This document shows positions 21,935-33,524 of a DNA stretch of 64,000 bases, one piece after another. Location of the stretch: NCBI GenBank assembly GCA_029204225.1, contig CM055108.1, forward strand, positions 20,260,957 to 20,324,956, read 5' to 3'. Under the pieces are notes generated by a model. It did no database searches, was not told the DNA's origin, and saw nothing but the letters and a program-made list of their open reading frames with translations. Source of the stretch: Diphasiastrum complanatum. Taxonomy: Eukaryota > Streptophyta > Lycopodiopsida > Lycopodiales > Lycopodiaceae. Position 1 is the first letter of the stretch. Each line of letters begins with the position of its first letter. The position numbers were made by a program, and so were the translations under genes.

Positions 21935-24303
21935 TTCCTGATTAGATTCTATGGCAAATTGTATGCAAAAGATCAGACTAGGACTGTTTTTTCATACTAG
22001 TGGATGATTTTTGTATGACGGTGATTCAACTTAGGTATAGGATAGAAATAAAATTTTTCCAAAATTTTTCCTACAATAATTCACTTTTTACGTTTACTAA
22101 TGTCTTTATATCTTCGTTGTACCTTAGCTGAAACGGATTTTCAAGGGACTGAAAATTCTAAGGGGGGAAGAAGAGTGGACATCAAAAGTAGTAAGTGTGA
22201 TTGGGAAATGTATTTCGCAGCTAGGATTTTGGTAATCCCTGTAAATAATTGCTTAATACCGGATTTCAATTTCCTAGATAGAATAAATGATATCTTTGTA
22301 ACCATTGAGTAGTCCATAGTTTTGAATGTCAATTGTGACGTTAGAAGTAGAATTTGGTACATGGATTACATTGGATCCATTAGTTGACAAAAGCTTGTCC
22401 CTAGAGTGATGCATCAATAGGGTTTCAAAGCCTATCACTAACCTAGAAGGATCAGAATGTAATGTTGAACCATGTTAATTCTTCTGTTTAAATCATAAGG
22501 TCAGGTATGGATTAGTAGTGTCCACTTGAAAGGCATGCCAATCATCCGAATAAATGGATTCTCTGATTTTTGAGAACAAGAGATAATATAATATATGGAC
22601 TATAGGACAACTAAATGATTAGTAGATCTCTAGAATATCAGATAAGACGGTTAAGGGTTTTCTGGAAGGAAGAGCTGGTGGTATGAGACATCAGTAATTT
22701 TGGAAAGAAAATTTTAGGACTGTAAGGATCTGATTATCAATGAAATATTTTAGTACCTAGTCATGATATGAGAAAAAGACAAACCACTGATAAAATGTGG
22801 GGTATTTTGGAAAATTTTGAGGTTTAATCTAGATTTCAATGTGGTATCTCACTATTTACAGAATAAAAAATCCGCAAATTTATTTCTCGTTTTTTTAATT
22901 AATCTTTTACTTCTTAGTAATTTCTTGAATATAAGACATCAGACTGGTTTATATGATTCTTTCCAGCATGAAGTTATTCTTATGAAAGACTGCTATATCA
23001 TATGAATTACTACGGTAAATAGACTTGGAATTAAAATAAATTCTAAGGTGATTGTGTTTCAATTTCTTAAACCTGGGATATCTCTTTTGCATAAGTGGAT
23101 TTAAGTGGAATGATAATACTATCACTCGGTTTGAAAATATTTGAAGGAAAAGTCTCGTTTGTAATGGAGTGAATCCTTTTGTGGAAAGCACTTATTTTTG
23201 ACTTTTCATGGATTTGGATATTTTCATATGTCATTTTTCCAGTTAACTTTTATAGAAATTGATAATTTTTTTAAATGGGGTGAAGTGATGAAATAAAATT
23301 CTATTTGAAGATCTGTAGGTTGCATAGTTTTCGGAAAAGAACCAGCCGCGGTATAGAAATGAGATTTTTCTTGAAGTAATTTCGAATAGATTCAGAGTAA
23401 GATACCAAATTAGAACTTTTTGAATAAGAGAAATTCTCTAGATATTGTGTGGAACAACATGGAACTAAATTTGGTTTGAAATTTGAATCATTATCTATAA
23501 GTAGTACAGTGAAAGTTCAAAAGTTACTAATTTTATTCTAATTGGAATAGGAGTAAGTTTGATCAGAGTTTGAGTCTGGAGTGTCTATATTAGATCAACA
23601 TAATCTTAGTTTGAGTACGAGGATTAGGGAAGGGTTGATTGAGTAGAAGAAATTATGTTATTAGAGGTGAACTGGGTTGAAAAATTGTTGAGAGTGAATG
23701 TTATTCGTCTCAGAGATTTTCCGGATATGTTATTTACTCATGAGAAATAGAAATTCTTTTGCAGCTGAGTTACAAGACTCTCGGTGAGATATGTGGGTTA
23801 CATATGCAAATTCTGGAGGAATCTGCCAGTTAAGAATGGGTTTATGTATTGGGTCATAGTGAGATTATTCACATTTGTGCACGATTAATCTTGTATGAAT
23901 CTACTATGTATTCCTGGTCACTAGGGTTATCACTTAACCTAGTCGGTGAACATAAACATATGATCAAGTATTGTTGAGACAAATATATGCAGAGTTAACG
24001 GATTTTTTTGTGGAAGATTTACAAGTTAACTTATAAATTATTTAGATGAGGATCTAAATGTGGTGTTATACTAGTATAATTGAATTTTGCACCTATACAT
24101 TTGATACTCTTGGATGAAGTTAATTGGTAAAACAATCAGTGTGATAAGGATTCACAAGAAAAAAAATTGTTTTGAATTATATTGCTTGTAAGACACATGA
24201 TTAGTGAATTATCAGGATTCATCTGTTAAAATTATGTGCATTGGATATACAATATTCTTGGTATAAAGTTTTTCTTAGTTAAGGAAGAGACTCAATTCAT
24301 TAG
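21935..24303. other. 2.4 kb without recognisable genes
   Basis: AT-rich sequence with only short open frames (up to about 80 codons), none resembling a known protein. It may be a very old retroelement or intergenic DNA. No clear internal repeat was found by eye. Confidence 0.4.
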
Positions 24304-24700
24304 TGATTGGATCCCAAAGAGCTCAATTGGATAACAAATCATAATGAATCCAGAAACGAAAGGCTCAAATTTCTGAGTAGAGGATCAAAAAAAAAAATTC
24401 AAGATTGAATTTTTAGAATATTTTGATACTGGATCGACTCAAAAAATTCTATATTTTTCGAGTTAGTATTTTTCGAGTCATTGCACATTTTTTGATACTT
24501 GTAAATTTTGATATTGTCGGTCTAAAATCCAACCCAACGACTTCGCATTGACAGTCCGCCCACTTTGTACATGCATTAATTGTAATGAGGCGGTTGTAAT
24601 GACTGCAACAAAAGGTAGTTGTAGATATTTTGTAGGATATCAATCCTAGAATCTTCATCAGAAAACTTCTTCTGATTATCCATTTTTCTATAACAAGAGT
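24304..24700 (+). repeat. Left LTR (partial) of outer copia D
   Basis: It matches the right LTR at 29995-30400 over most of its length, for example GATCGACTC, ATTGTCGGTCTAAAATC and GTAGGATATCAATCCTA. It is cut off at the AACAAGAGT word, with the last 200 or so bases of the LTR missing, and joins RT sequence at once, so gag, protease and integrase are deleted. The left edge is approximate (TGATTGGAT). Confidence 0.75.
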
Positions 24701-24723
24701 CAAGGAGTTGAAATTCAGCCAAG

Positions 24724-24975
24724 AAGATCAAATCGACGATGTTCACACTTGATGTTGATCAATGGAAAGCAACGATGGACACTGAATTTAATTCTCTGAT
24801 AAAGAATCAAACGTGGACAGTCATTGAGCTGTCAAAAGGAAGAAATCTGATTCCATGCAAATGGATATTATTGCAAAGTATGATGCTGAAGGAAGGCTGA
24901 ATCGTTACAAAGCCAGGCTGGTCACCAAAGGCTATTCCCAGATTCCAAATCTGGATTATTCCGAAACCTTCAACC
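24724..24975 (+). pseudogene. Copia RT N-terminus, first part of split domain (element D)
   Basis: The reading is D-V-D-Q-W-K-A-T-M-D-T-E-F-N-S-L, N-Q-T-W-T-V-I-E-L, then A-K-Y-D-A-E-G-R-L-N-R-Y-K-A-R-L and L-D-Y-S-E-T-F-N. This is the N-terminal copia RT motif series. It is interrupted exactly in the E-T-F-x-P-V motif by element E; the next residues (P-V-I-K-Y-V-S-I) reappear at 29370. Confidence 0.88.
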
Positions 24976-25799
24976 TGTGGAAAAAGTACAAAATGAACCA
25001 AGAGTGGATCCTAATCTGATTCTCAAGAGGGATTGGATGTTAGATTTACTTGATCAATCAATCTACAAAAGATTAAGATCAATCTAGATCAATTCTAGAC
25101 ATAAAATCTTAACAAGAACAATCATTTATTGAAGGTAAATGTACTTGTTGGTTTCACACGTGTGAAAACCTGTCAAAGTACGGACTCCAACCTGAAAATA
25201 AAGTACACTATGATAGAACCTCAAAACAATCAAAACAAATGTAGACAAATAGAGAGAATTACACAAAATTGCTCCCAAAACCAAGATTGATGTTTCATAT
25301 TGATTGTGGCTAAATATGCCTCTATATATACACTTCTTGGAGCTCGAGGTACTGATCATGCATCAGATCTCACACATGTGAGGATGCCTTGAAATCATCA
25401 TGCAATTTTGACACTTGGATCAAACTTTCTATTTTGGGCATTTTTGGTCCAATTTCCTACTATATGGAGATCTTCATAGAAATATTCTAGAAGCAAAAAC
25501 TCGCCTACTTCAGCTATTTCCACATGTGTGAGCTATCCTCTACACATGGGATATGACACCTATCAAAATTATTTGGCTCATGCAATCAATAGATTGATGC
25601 CATGTGTCATATATCTAGAAAACTAGTTTTTGGCCATTTTAGCCACTAGAACTTGAATTAAATCATATGTACAACATATATGATTATGGTACATGACAAG
25701 TACACTAGTTTCACATGTGGGAACAGGCTCCACACATGTGTGGTTGTCCTATATACAAGATTTTTGGCCTCTACCAAGCTTATTTATGCATTTCTCACA
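24976..25799 (-). repeat. 3' LTR of copia E (left end)
   Basis: An 824-base LTR starting TGTGGAA on the plus strand and ending TTCTCACA. It contains one intact TTTCACACGTGTGAAA palindrome (25152-25167). Four related sites have been changed to CACATG or CATGTG (25371, 25521, 25712 and 25731 regions). Those sites still carry CACGTG in the other LTR. Confidence 0.93.
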
Positions 25800-25813
25800 C
25801 TCCTCCTCAAAAA
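25800..25813 (-). other. Polypurine tract of copia E
   Basis: On the minus strand this reads TTTTTGAGGAGGAG directly before the LTR, the normal plus-strand primer position for reverse transcription. Confidence 0.8.
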
Positions 25814-25814
25814 T

Positions 25815-27586
25815 CTAGCTTGGTAAAACTAGCATAAAACTATCTATAACTCCAAGAGCCAATCTTAATTTTACAAATGGATCTTTAGGCAATGCCTTGG
25901 TGAGTATATCAGCAATGCAATCTGATGATGAAACATGAATAAGCTTGATCTCCTTTGCTTGCACTTTCTCCCTCATGAAATGATGTGAAATCTCAATGTG
26001 CTTTGTTCGAGCATGGAAGACTGGATTGTTTGCAAGTTGTTGAGCTGCTTGATTGTCACAATATATGAATGGAATGTCTTCATCCTTGATCACATGTAGC
26101 TCCTCCAAAATCCTTTTAAGCCAAAGAACCTCCTTTGTTGTTGTTGTCATAGCTTTATACTCGGATTCTGTTGATGAAAGAGAGATGGTATCTTGCTTTT
26201 TGGAAAGCCAAGATATAGCTCCTCCGGATAAGAATGTAGCAAATGCACTTATGGATCTTCTATCCATCTTGTCACCTACAAAACTTGAGTTCGAATATGC
26301 TCTTAAACAAATATTAGTCCTTTCATAAACTATGCCAAATTCTTTTGTAGCCGAGATGTACCTTAACACCCTTTTTGCTCCTTTCCAATGACATATTAAT
26401 GGGCTTTGCATGTATTAACTCAATTTGCCAACACAAAAACTAAGATCTGGTCTAGTGATGGTTAAGTATATCAAGGAACCAATAAGCATTCTGTAGGTAG
26501 TGATGTCCTCAAAGGATACTTCATCACTTTCCTTCAAAACTTTTACACTTAGTTCCATGGGAGTTTCAACTCCTTTACAATCAATCATGCCAATTTTGCT
26601 AAGATTGATCTAGCATACTTAGATTGACATATGAAAGTAAAATCATTACTTCTAGTGACTTCTATTCCAAGTATAACTTTAAGAAGTCCTAGATCTACCA
26701 TTCTAAATTCACTAGACAAGGAAATTTTTACATTTTTGATGCCATCTAGATCATTTCTTGTGAGTATAATGTCATCAACATATAAAACTAAGATAATGAT
26801 CTTCCCATCATTACATTTGTAGTAAAATGATGGTTCATAAGAACTTACAACAAATCTAATGGAAATAAGATAGAAATGCAACCTAGAGTACCATGCTCTT
26901 GGTGCTTGCTTGATTCCATAAAGACTCTTCTTCAAGAAACACACCTTGTCTTCTTCTCCATCTTTGATGAAGCCCTCGGGTTGGTACATGTAGATTTCCT
27001 CTTCCAAGAATCCATTCAAGAAAGCATTTGTCACATCAAGTTGGAAGAGCTCCCATTTGAAAGAAGTTGCAAGACATATGATTAATCTAATGGTCACAAG
27101 CTTTGCAACAGGTGCAAAGGTTTCATCATAATCTATGCCTTTGACTTGCAAAAAACCTTTTGCTACAAGTGTAGCTTTATACTTATGAACGGAACCATCT
27201 TGATTATATTTCAATCTATATATCCATCTACAAGTAAGAGGCTTCTTTCCATAAGGTAAATCAACAAGCTTCCAAGTTTGATTTTCCATTAATGCATCAA
27301 ACTCTACTTGCATAGCTTTCCTCCAATATTGAGACTTATTTGCTTCCTCAAAACTAGTTGGTTCTTCAAGCATAGTAGTCAAGAAAGTATAAGAGTTGAC
27401 TAGTTGAGAATCTTCCCTTTGCTCCCCTTTGTCACTATAAGTGAGCCTTGATGGCTCAATCCTTGTCCTTGTTGATCTTCTTGGCACCCTTGGACTTTGA
27501 GTAAGTTCCACTTGGTCTTCATCTTCATGAAGCTCCTCCTTGGCCATAACATGATCCTTGACAAGTTGAGTGTTGTGGGAAGTCAC
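25815..27586 (-). pseudogene. Copia RT and RNase H of element E
   Basis: An open frame of 333 codons (27586-26585) runs through the integrase-RT linker (T-Q-S-P-R-V-P-R-R-S-T-R) and the RT. Landmarks are W-K-L-V-D-L-P-Y-G-K-K-P, C-R-W-I-Y-R-L-K-Y, G-I-D-Y-D-E-T-F-A-P-V-A, Q-L-D-V-T-N-A-F-L-N-G, Y-G-I-K-Q-A-P-R-A-W-Y and L-Y-V-D-D-I-I-L (catalytic). A frameshift or stop at about 26585 leads into M-L-I-G-S-L-I-Y-L-T, then the 198-codon RNase H frame (26411-25815). That frame has A-Y-S-N-S, S-S-T-E-S-E-Y, C-D-N-Q-A-A-Q-Q and K-H-I-E-I-S-H-H. In A-Y-S-N-S the usual catalytic Asp (Y-S-D-S or Y-A-D-S) is Asn. This is the best-preserved RT reading frame in the window. Confidence 0.92.
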
Positions 27587-27985
27587 CTGTCCTTTGCCTT
27601 GGAGAGATTCATCAAAAAGTACATCTCTACTTACAACAACTTTTTTGGTAATAGGATCAAATATCCTATAAGCTTTCTTACTTTCACTATAACCAACAAA
27701 GATGCCTTTAAAAGACGTGGCACCTTCCTTTTTCCTTGTTTCTAAAGGAATATGTACATAACAAGTACATTAAAAAACTTTCAAATCACTAAGATTTGGC
27801 TTTTTGCCAAATAATACTTCATAAGGTGTAAGTCCTTTAATGGCACTATTAGTCATTCTATTACATAGAAAGTTTGCACATAGAATAGCTTCTCCCCAAA
27901 ATGAAATAGGCAGGGATGCATCTAATCTCAAAGCTTTAGCACACTCACATAGTGTCCTATTCTTTAAACTCTTATGGTTTCTCTA
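27587..27985 (-). pseudogene. Truncated copia integrase C-terminus (element E)
   Basis: Minus-strand reading K-N-R-T-L-C-E-C-A-K-A-L-R-L-D, F-W-G-E-A-I-L-C-A-N-F-L-C-N-R and I-F-D-P-I-T-K-K-V-V-V-S-R-D-V-L. The sequence begins right at the conserved Glu region (E-R-K-N-R), so the two catalytic Asp residues and everything upstream are deleted. It closely resembles element B integrase at 18.9-19.2 kb (C-E-C-A-K-A-M-R-L-D-A). Confidence 0.85.
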
Positions 27986-28530
27986 AGAGATCTGAACCTA
28001 AAGTCTTCTAGCAATTAGAAAGCTTATAGACACAATCCTATCACTCATGAACCAATCTAGAATGATGGAAATTTAGATTCTAGTCTCAAACTTGCAAAAT
28101 CACTCCTTAATCTATGATTTTTAGCAATATCTCTTTTCAACTTCAACATACACTCAAAAAATCAGAGTAGATCAATTAATGCACCTAATTCAAGCTTCAA
28201 ATTTAATTTTTTGGCTGATCTAATCCAAGAACTAATCAAGGGATTAGATTCTCTATAGAAAATGCTTGATTTTGCACTAAAAATCACTCAAATTGGGTTT
28301 GTAAGTCAAATTGTACAAATTTTTGAAATTTCTCAGTCAAAACCGGAGCTGTATGGCCTCACACATGTGAAAAGGGTTCCTACAGCCCACAACAAGTTCT
28401 GGTCCAAAAATTTTAAGGATATCTATCAAATCAAACTCGCTACCCAAAATTTGACTAGTTTCCTAAAACTTGCTAATTTTGGCTTTGATTTGGATCAACC
28501 CTATCAATTTCAATAAAACCTCTTGTACTT
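27986..28530 (-). other. Leader of copia E
   Basis: Untranslated leader between the primer site and the truncated pol. No protein signal. It contains CACACATGTGAAA near 28364, another eroded copy of the LTR palindrome. Confidence 0.6.
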
Positions 28531-28543
28531 GGATCTGATACCA
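28531..28543 (-). other. tRNA-iMet primer binding site of copia E
   Basis: Minus-strand TGGTATCAGATCC abuts the LTR end directly. It matches the iMet-type copia primer with a change in the last bases. Confidence 0.85.
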
Positions 28544-29366
28544 TGTGGAACAAGTACAAATGGACCAAGAGTGGATCCTAATCTGATCCTCAAGAGGGAT
28601 TGGATGTTAGATTTAGTTGATCTATCAATCTACAAAAGATTAAGATCAATCTAGATCAATTCTAGACATAAAATCTTAACAAGAACAATCATTTATTGAA
28701 GGTAAACGTACTTGTTGGTTTCACACGTGTGAAAACCTGTCAAAGTACGGACTCCAACCTGAAAATAAAGTACACTATGATAGAACCTCAAAACAATCAA
28801 AACAAATGTAGACAAATAGAGAGAATTACACAAAATTGCTTCCAAAACCAAGATTGATGTTTCATATTGATTGTGGCTAAATATGCCTCTATATATACAC
28901 TTCTTGGAGCTCGAGGTACTGATCATGCATCAGATCTCACACGTGTGAGTATGCCTTGTCTTCATCATGCAATTTTGACACCTGGATCAAACTTTCTATT
29001 TTGGGCATTTTTGGTCCAATTTCCTACTATATGGAGATCTTCATAGAAATCTTCTAGAAGCAAAAACTCGCCTACTTCAGCTATTTCCACACGTGTGAGT
29101 TGTCCTCTACACATGGGATATGACACCTATCAAAAGTATTTGGCTCATGCAATCAATAGATTGATGCCATGTGTCATATATCTAGAAAACTAGTTTTTGG
29201 CCATTTTAGCCACTAGAACTTGAATTAAATCATATGTACAACATATATGATTATGGTACATGACAAGTACACTAGTTTCACACGTGGGAACAGGCTCCAC
29301 ACGTGTGTGTTTGTCCTATATACAAGATTTTTGGCCTCTACCAAGCTTATTTTTGCATTTTTCACA
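28544..29366 (-). repeat. 5' LTR of copia E (right end)
   Basis: An 823-base LTR very similar to the left one. All five palindromic sites keep CACGTG: 28719-28734 (TTTCACACGTGTGAAA), 28938-28947, 29088-29097, about 29279-29286 and about 29299-29308. This dense G-box arrangement sits in what would be the U3 promoter region. Confidence 0.93.
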
Positions 29367-29990
29367 CAACCCAGTCATCAAATATGTTTCGATCTGACTA
29401 TTACTTTTATTTGTAGCCGCAACAGATCTTCAAGTCCATCAAATGGATGTCCAGACTGCTTTCCTCAGTGGGGTCATTGGAGAAGAAATCTTTATGTCAC
29501 AACCAGAAGGATATGAGCTGAGGGGAAAGCAACACCTTGTGTGCAAAATTCACAAGGCACTCTATAGATTGAAACAATCACCCAGGGCCTAGTTCTAGAA
29601 AATCAACGCATTTCTTATTGAGAATGGCTTAATTACAAACTCAGCAGACTCAAATGTCTACTTCAAGGCTATATCAAATTTCTTCATTATCATTACTCTC
29701 TATTTAGATGATGCACTATTATTTAGTAACAATTTGAATCTGATGAAAGAAACAGAATGCATGCTGGCCAATGAGTGCAACCGAGATTTCATTCTTGAAG
29801 CAAGCATATCAAAATCATATATCACTATTTGAGAGAGAAAGTGGAAAGCAAGGAGGTATCCTTATTCTACTGCAGGACAAAATCAATGGCAGCAGATTAC
29901 TTCACAAAGGCTATGTCAAAGGAGAACCACCTCAAATTCAATGACATGTTGAATCTGAAAATCAAAAGTTTTCAGGATCCACATTAAGAG
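29367..29990 (+). pseudogene. Copia RT second part and RNase H tail (element D)
   Basis: It resumes the interrupted RT at P-V-I-K-Y-V-S-I, then V-H-Q-M-D-V-Q-T-A-F-L-S-G, Q-P-E-G-Y-E-L, a stop in R-L-K-Q-S-P-R-A-stop, and L-Y-L-D-D-A-L-L. The catalytic motif is Y-L-D-D rather than Y-V-D-D. A deletion then joins to the RNase H end (E-V-S-L-F-Y-C-R-T-K, D-Y-F-T-K-A-M-S-K). It ends at the polypurine tract AAGAGGGAG (29985-29993). Confidence 0.88.
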
Positions 29991-29994
29991 GGAG

Positions 29995-30613
29995 TGTTGG
30001 AATTCAATGCTCAGCCTCAAATTCATTCAATAATGAGCATCCTAAAAAACCAGAAATAGAAGACTCGAATTTTTGAGCAGAGGAGCGAAAAAAAAAAACT
30101 CAAGATCAAATTTTTAGAATATTTTGATATTGGATCGACTCGAAAATTTCTATATTTTTTGAGTTAGTATTTTTTGAGTCATTGTACATTTTTCGATACT
30201 TGTAAATCTCAATATTGTCGGTCTAAAATCTGACCCAATGACTTCCCGTTGACAGTCTGCCCACTTTGTACATGCATAAACTGTAATGAGGCAGTTGTAA
30301 TAACTACAACAAAAGGTAGTTCTAGATATTTTGTAGGATATCAATCCTAAAGACTTCATTAGAAAACTTCTTCTAATTATTCATTTTTCTGGTAACAAGA
30401 GTTATCACTCTCAACGATTGTAAGCTGAAGTTATCACTTCAAGCATTGTACTCATTGTTTGATTTTAATCAGAGTGCAAATTTTCGGTCTGTATCGTTTT
30501 ATTGTGCATTTGTCTGAATCATTCAATTTGAATATTTTGCTGCTGTCTCTTGTGCTTCCAATCCTACACGCACTCGCTCGAGCTTCCGCTGACTAACCTA
30601 TCGATTTCCGACA
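29995..30613 (+). repeat. 3' LTR of copia D
   Basis: Starts TGTTGGAA just after the polypurine tract and ends TTCCGACA, giving near-inverted ends (7 of 8). The length is 619 bases. Related pieces occur at 24304-24700 (left LTR) and 40228-40470 (3' part only), so this family was active at least twice here. Confidence 0.85.
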
Positions 30614-33110
30614 AAACATTCTCACAAGATAAGTTACTTTACATGTGGAGAATTTAATTATTCTAGTGGATGCTATTCTACTACAGTTATGGTCTGCATA
30701 TGCTTGAGTACATTCCTGTTGAGTACAGTTTTGTTGACTAGATCTCTATTTTTCATAGATGAATGATTGCTATTTTCTTGTATTTGATGCTAGAAACAAT
30801 GGCATTTAACTCAAGAGTGTATCTAGGATACTCAAAGTTGAGTTTTAATCATTTGATATCTTAATGGTTGTCCTAGAAATTCTAGTTGAATGAATTATTA
30901 TATTTTAGAATTAATTATGATGAATGTTTCTTGGATTCAAGATGATCCAATTCCCAATCCAATAGAAGATGATCTCATACCAATGGGGCATGTCTTATCC
31001 TATGACGAGGGAGCTAAATTGATTGATGAGCGTATTATATGCCATATGGACTCAACTAGATTTGGGGTACATCAGATTCCTGATCAACCTTCACCAAAGC
31101 CATTACGAGCGATTGTCTAAAAAAATGTCAAACCTATTGTAGCTATGAAAAGAACCAAGCAAAAACAAGGTTAAAACCAAGCTCTCAAATAGACTAGTCC
31201 CCCAAATGAAGCAATTACAAAAGTGGGTGCTAAAATCAAAGATCATGTTGCCCCCAAAAAAATTGGACAAATAAAGGGAAAATGGTAACTGTGATATATG
31301 TTCATACTTATAAGTTATGAGTTCAATTTTTAATTACAAACTAAAACTGGTCCAAAAGGAGCTTGAAAAGTAGATGAAAGATACGAAAGGGAAAGTAGCT
31401 TATGTATACTTTACAATCAATTAAAATTCTCAGAAAACCATATGGCATTAAGAAATGAGATGTTCTTCTTCCACCTTTGAAAGCAACAAAAGGTCAACTA
31501 AGAATTTTTGAAGACCCAAACAAAAAAGTATTTAAATAGATCATCTATAAAGGAGAGTGGCCTATCAAAGCATCATACATGGTACTCACAAGTATATTCT
31601 CATCAGCATATCATGAAATCTATTTATCGATCATCAATAAATAGTTGTAATCAACATTTTAATAAATTATGATACCATGTATAGTGAGCAAAAAAGTTAT
31701 GCGACATTTACAATTACATCATTAGATTGATGATTTTTGTTAAATTTTATTTCACCTCACTTAGACATAAGTTACTCGCCCACATAATAGTACATAACAT
31801 GTTTATTAATCAAAGTGTGGGAATAAAAACAAAGAATCCACATAGAAATTCTAAAAAATTCAAAATCAATAGGTAGTTATCATAAAAGGAAGTGAAATAT
31901 TTTGATGACAAGAACATTAAGAATGAGAGTAGGTTATCCCACCAAAAGGGTGTATGGCTTTGCTTTGATCATCGAGGTTGTATGCTTTACCTTGCTTGAT
32001 TAATAGTTGATTTCAGTAGTTTTGGTACTATACTATTATCGAATAGTATGGTACCAAATAACTCATATCTAGGACCATAGCTCTTTGTTACATTACGTAC
32101 CCTTGGTACACGATCATTTACAACATGTTTTTTGTCCTTTGGTACCATAATATCGAACTTAAATTCCTATACCAACATCAAACAACTAGCTATTGTACCC
32201 ATTGTACATGGCTTATTCACCAAACATAGTAATGCTTGATAATCATAAAATAAGTAAAGTGCTTGGCCAAAAACTATGTCAATATGTTTTTATATTGAAA
32301 GTAATTGCTAAAATGTACCTTATAATTATGGCATAATTAACCTCCACATTAATCAATTGCTCAAGTAGTCTTTTTTGTACTTGTTTAAGCTTGTGAGTAT
32401 ACTTTTGACCACGTATTTTAATGCAATATGTACATGGAACATGATTATTCCAATTTGGAGATTTTAGGCCATACATTTATGAAATACTTTGATAGCTAGC
32501 TCCATTTTTCATTTTGGTTGTGTTGTAATCGAAAAGATATGATAGTGCTAAGAGAATTAAACATAGAGACATTCTATTTGACTAGTTGTGGATGAAAATA
32601 CCTTTTTCTAAACACACCAAGTGGTCTAATCTTTTCAAGAGTACATGTAAGTCGTCAACACAAACATAAAGAAAGACTTTGTACACACAATTTACCATCA
32701 ATTGGAAAGTACTAAGAGTGTTGCACATATATAACAATGTCACCTTATATTCACAAATACACCAACTATAGCAAAACTATCTTGTATTGATTCTTTGGGG
32801 CTGTTTCTAGTTGTCCACTAAAACCATCTAGAAAATTAGAACTTTCTCGATTGGAAATATTTTTTATAAATGATAAAAAAAAATTGAGTTTTTTTTGGTG
32901 ATTACAAGCTTTTGGTTCTAAATAGACACCACCACCTTTATGTGCATTCAATATCATAGATGAATGTGACATATAACAACCTCTAATATTTCTCACGGAT
33001 TAAATTGAGCATAATGTGTTTCAGACTTTTATGGCCTAGTCCTAATATGTTATGCACTACAAGATCTTATGAAACTCTCTTGAGCCCATTGTAAATAAAT
33101 AAATTAATAG
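30614..33110. other. 2.5 kb without clear genes
   Basis: AT-rich. One plus-strand frame at 30890-31120 (76 codons) has a plausible protein-like composition (I-P-N-P-I-E-D-D-L-I-P-M-G-H-V, D-Q-P-S-P-K-P-L) and could be a gag or host fragment, but it matches nothing I recognise. The rest shows no coding signal. Confidence 0.4.
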
Positions 33111-33114
33111 CACG

Positions 33115-33158
<44 letters not shown>
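33111..33158. repeat. (CA)n microsatellite
   Basis: About 24 CA units starting with CACGCACG. It forms one end of the dispersed repeat at 33159-33524. Confidence 0.97.
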
Positions 33159-33159
<1 letters not shown>

Positions 33160-33524
33160 CTAATTAAAAAATGCTCTCATGATTTACTTGCTTGTTTCGG
33201 TCACTATGCTCACAATGAACGAATTGTCTTGAGTACTTTTGATCAGACTTCGTACAACACTCTAAATGTTAACAATGAAAAAATTTGTGTGAACAGTCTT
33301 CTAATCCCCTAATATGGTTGTGCTACTAACGGGTATGAAGAGTTGAAGTGCCATGAAATGATCATAAATTTACTACTCGTTGATGCTTAACTTTCATTAA
33401 CGAGGTCTCCTTTGAAGTGTACTGCTTTTTGTTTAAACCTTTGGTTACACTTCGACTATTTTTGATATAAATGGTATGATGGGTTATATGACTTGGATTG
33501 AACCTGTCTGTTAAAGTCTGCCTT
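33159..33524. repeat. Dispersed repeat, inverted copy of 60336-60701
   Basis: The sequence from CATCTAATTA to GTCTGTTAAAGTCT is present in reverse complement at 60336-60701, also next to a TG/CA microsatellite. Similarity is high over about 360 bases (shared words ACTTCGACTATTTTT, CTTTGGTTACACTTCG, GATGCTTAACTTTCATTAACG). Outside the microsatellite the two loci differ. It may be an LTR fragment of the adjacent minus-strand copia F, since it lies where that element's 3' LTR would be. Confidence 0.85.

Larger units (their letters stand above)
24976..29366 (-). mobile_element. Nested copia retrotransposon E with CAACC target site duplication
   Basis: A minus-strand element of 4,391 bp flanked by CAACC (24971-24975 and 29367-29371). 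Both LTRs are present (24976-25799 and 28544-29366), nearly the same length and similar over their whole span, with TG...CA ends. The order on the minus strand is 5' LTR, primer site, leader, truncated integrase, RT, RNase H, polypurine tract, 3' LTR. Gag, protease and most of the integrase are missing, so it cannot move by itself. It lies inside the RT domain of outer element D, so it is younger than D. Confidence 0.93.

Noticed and set aside
22100-24250. Possible old retroelement between 22.1 and 24.25 kb
   Set aside because: No motif could be read in any frame with confidence, so no element was called.
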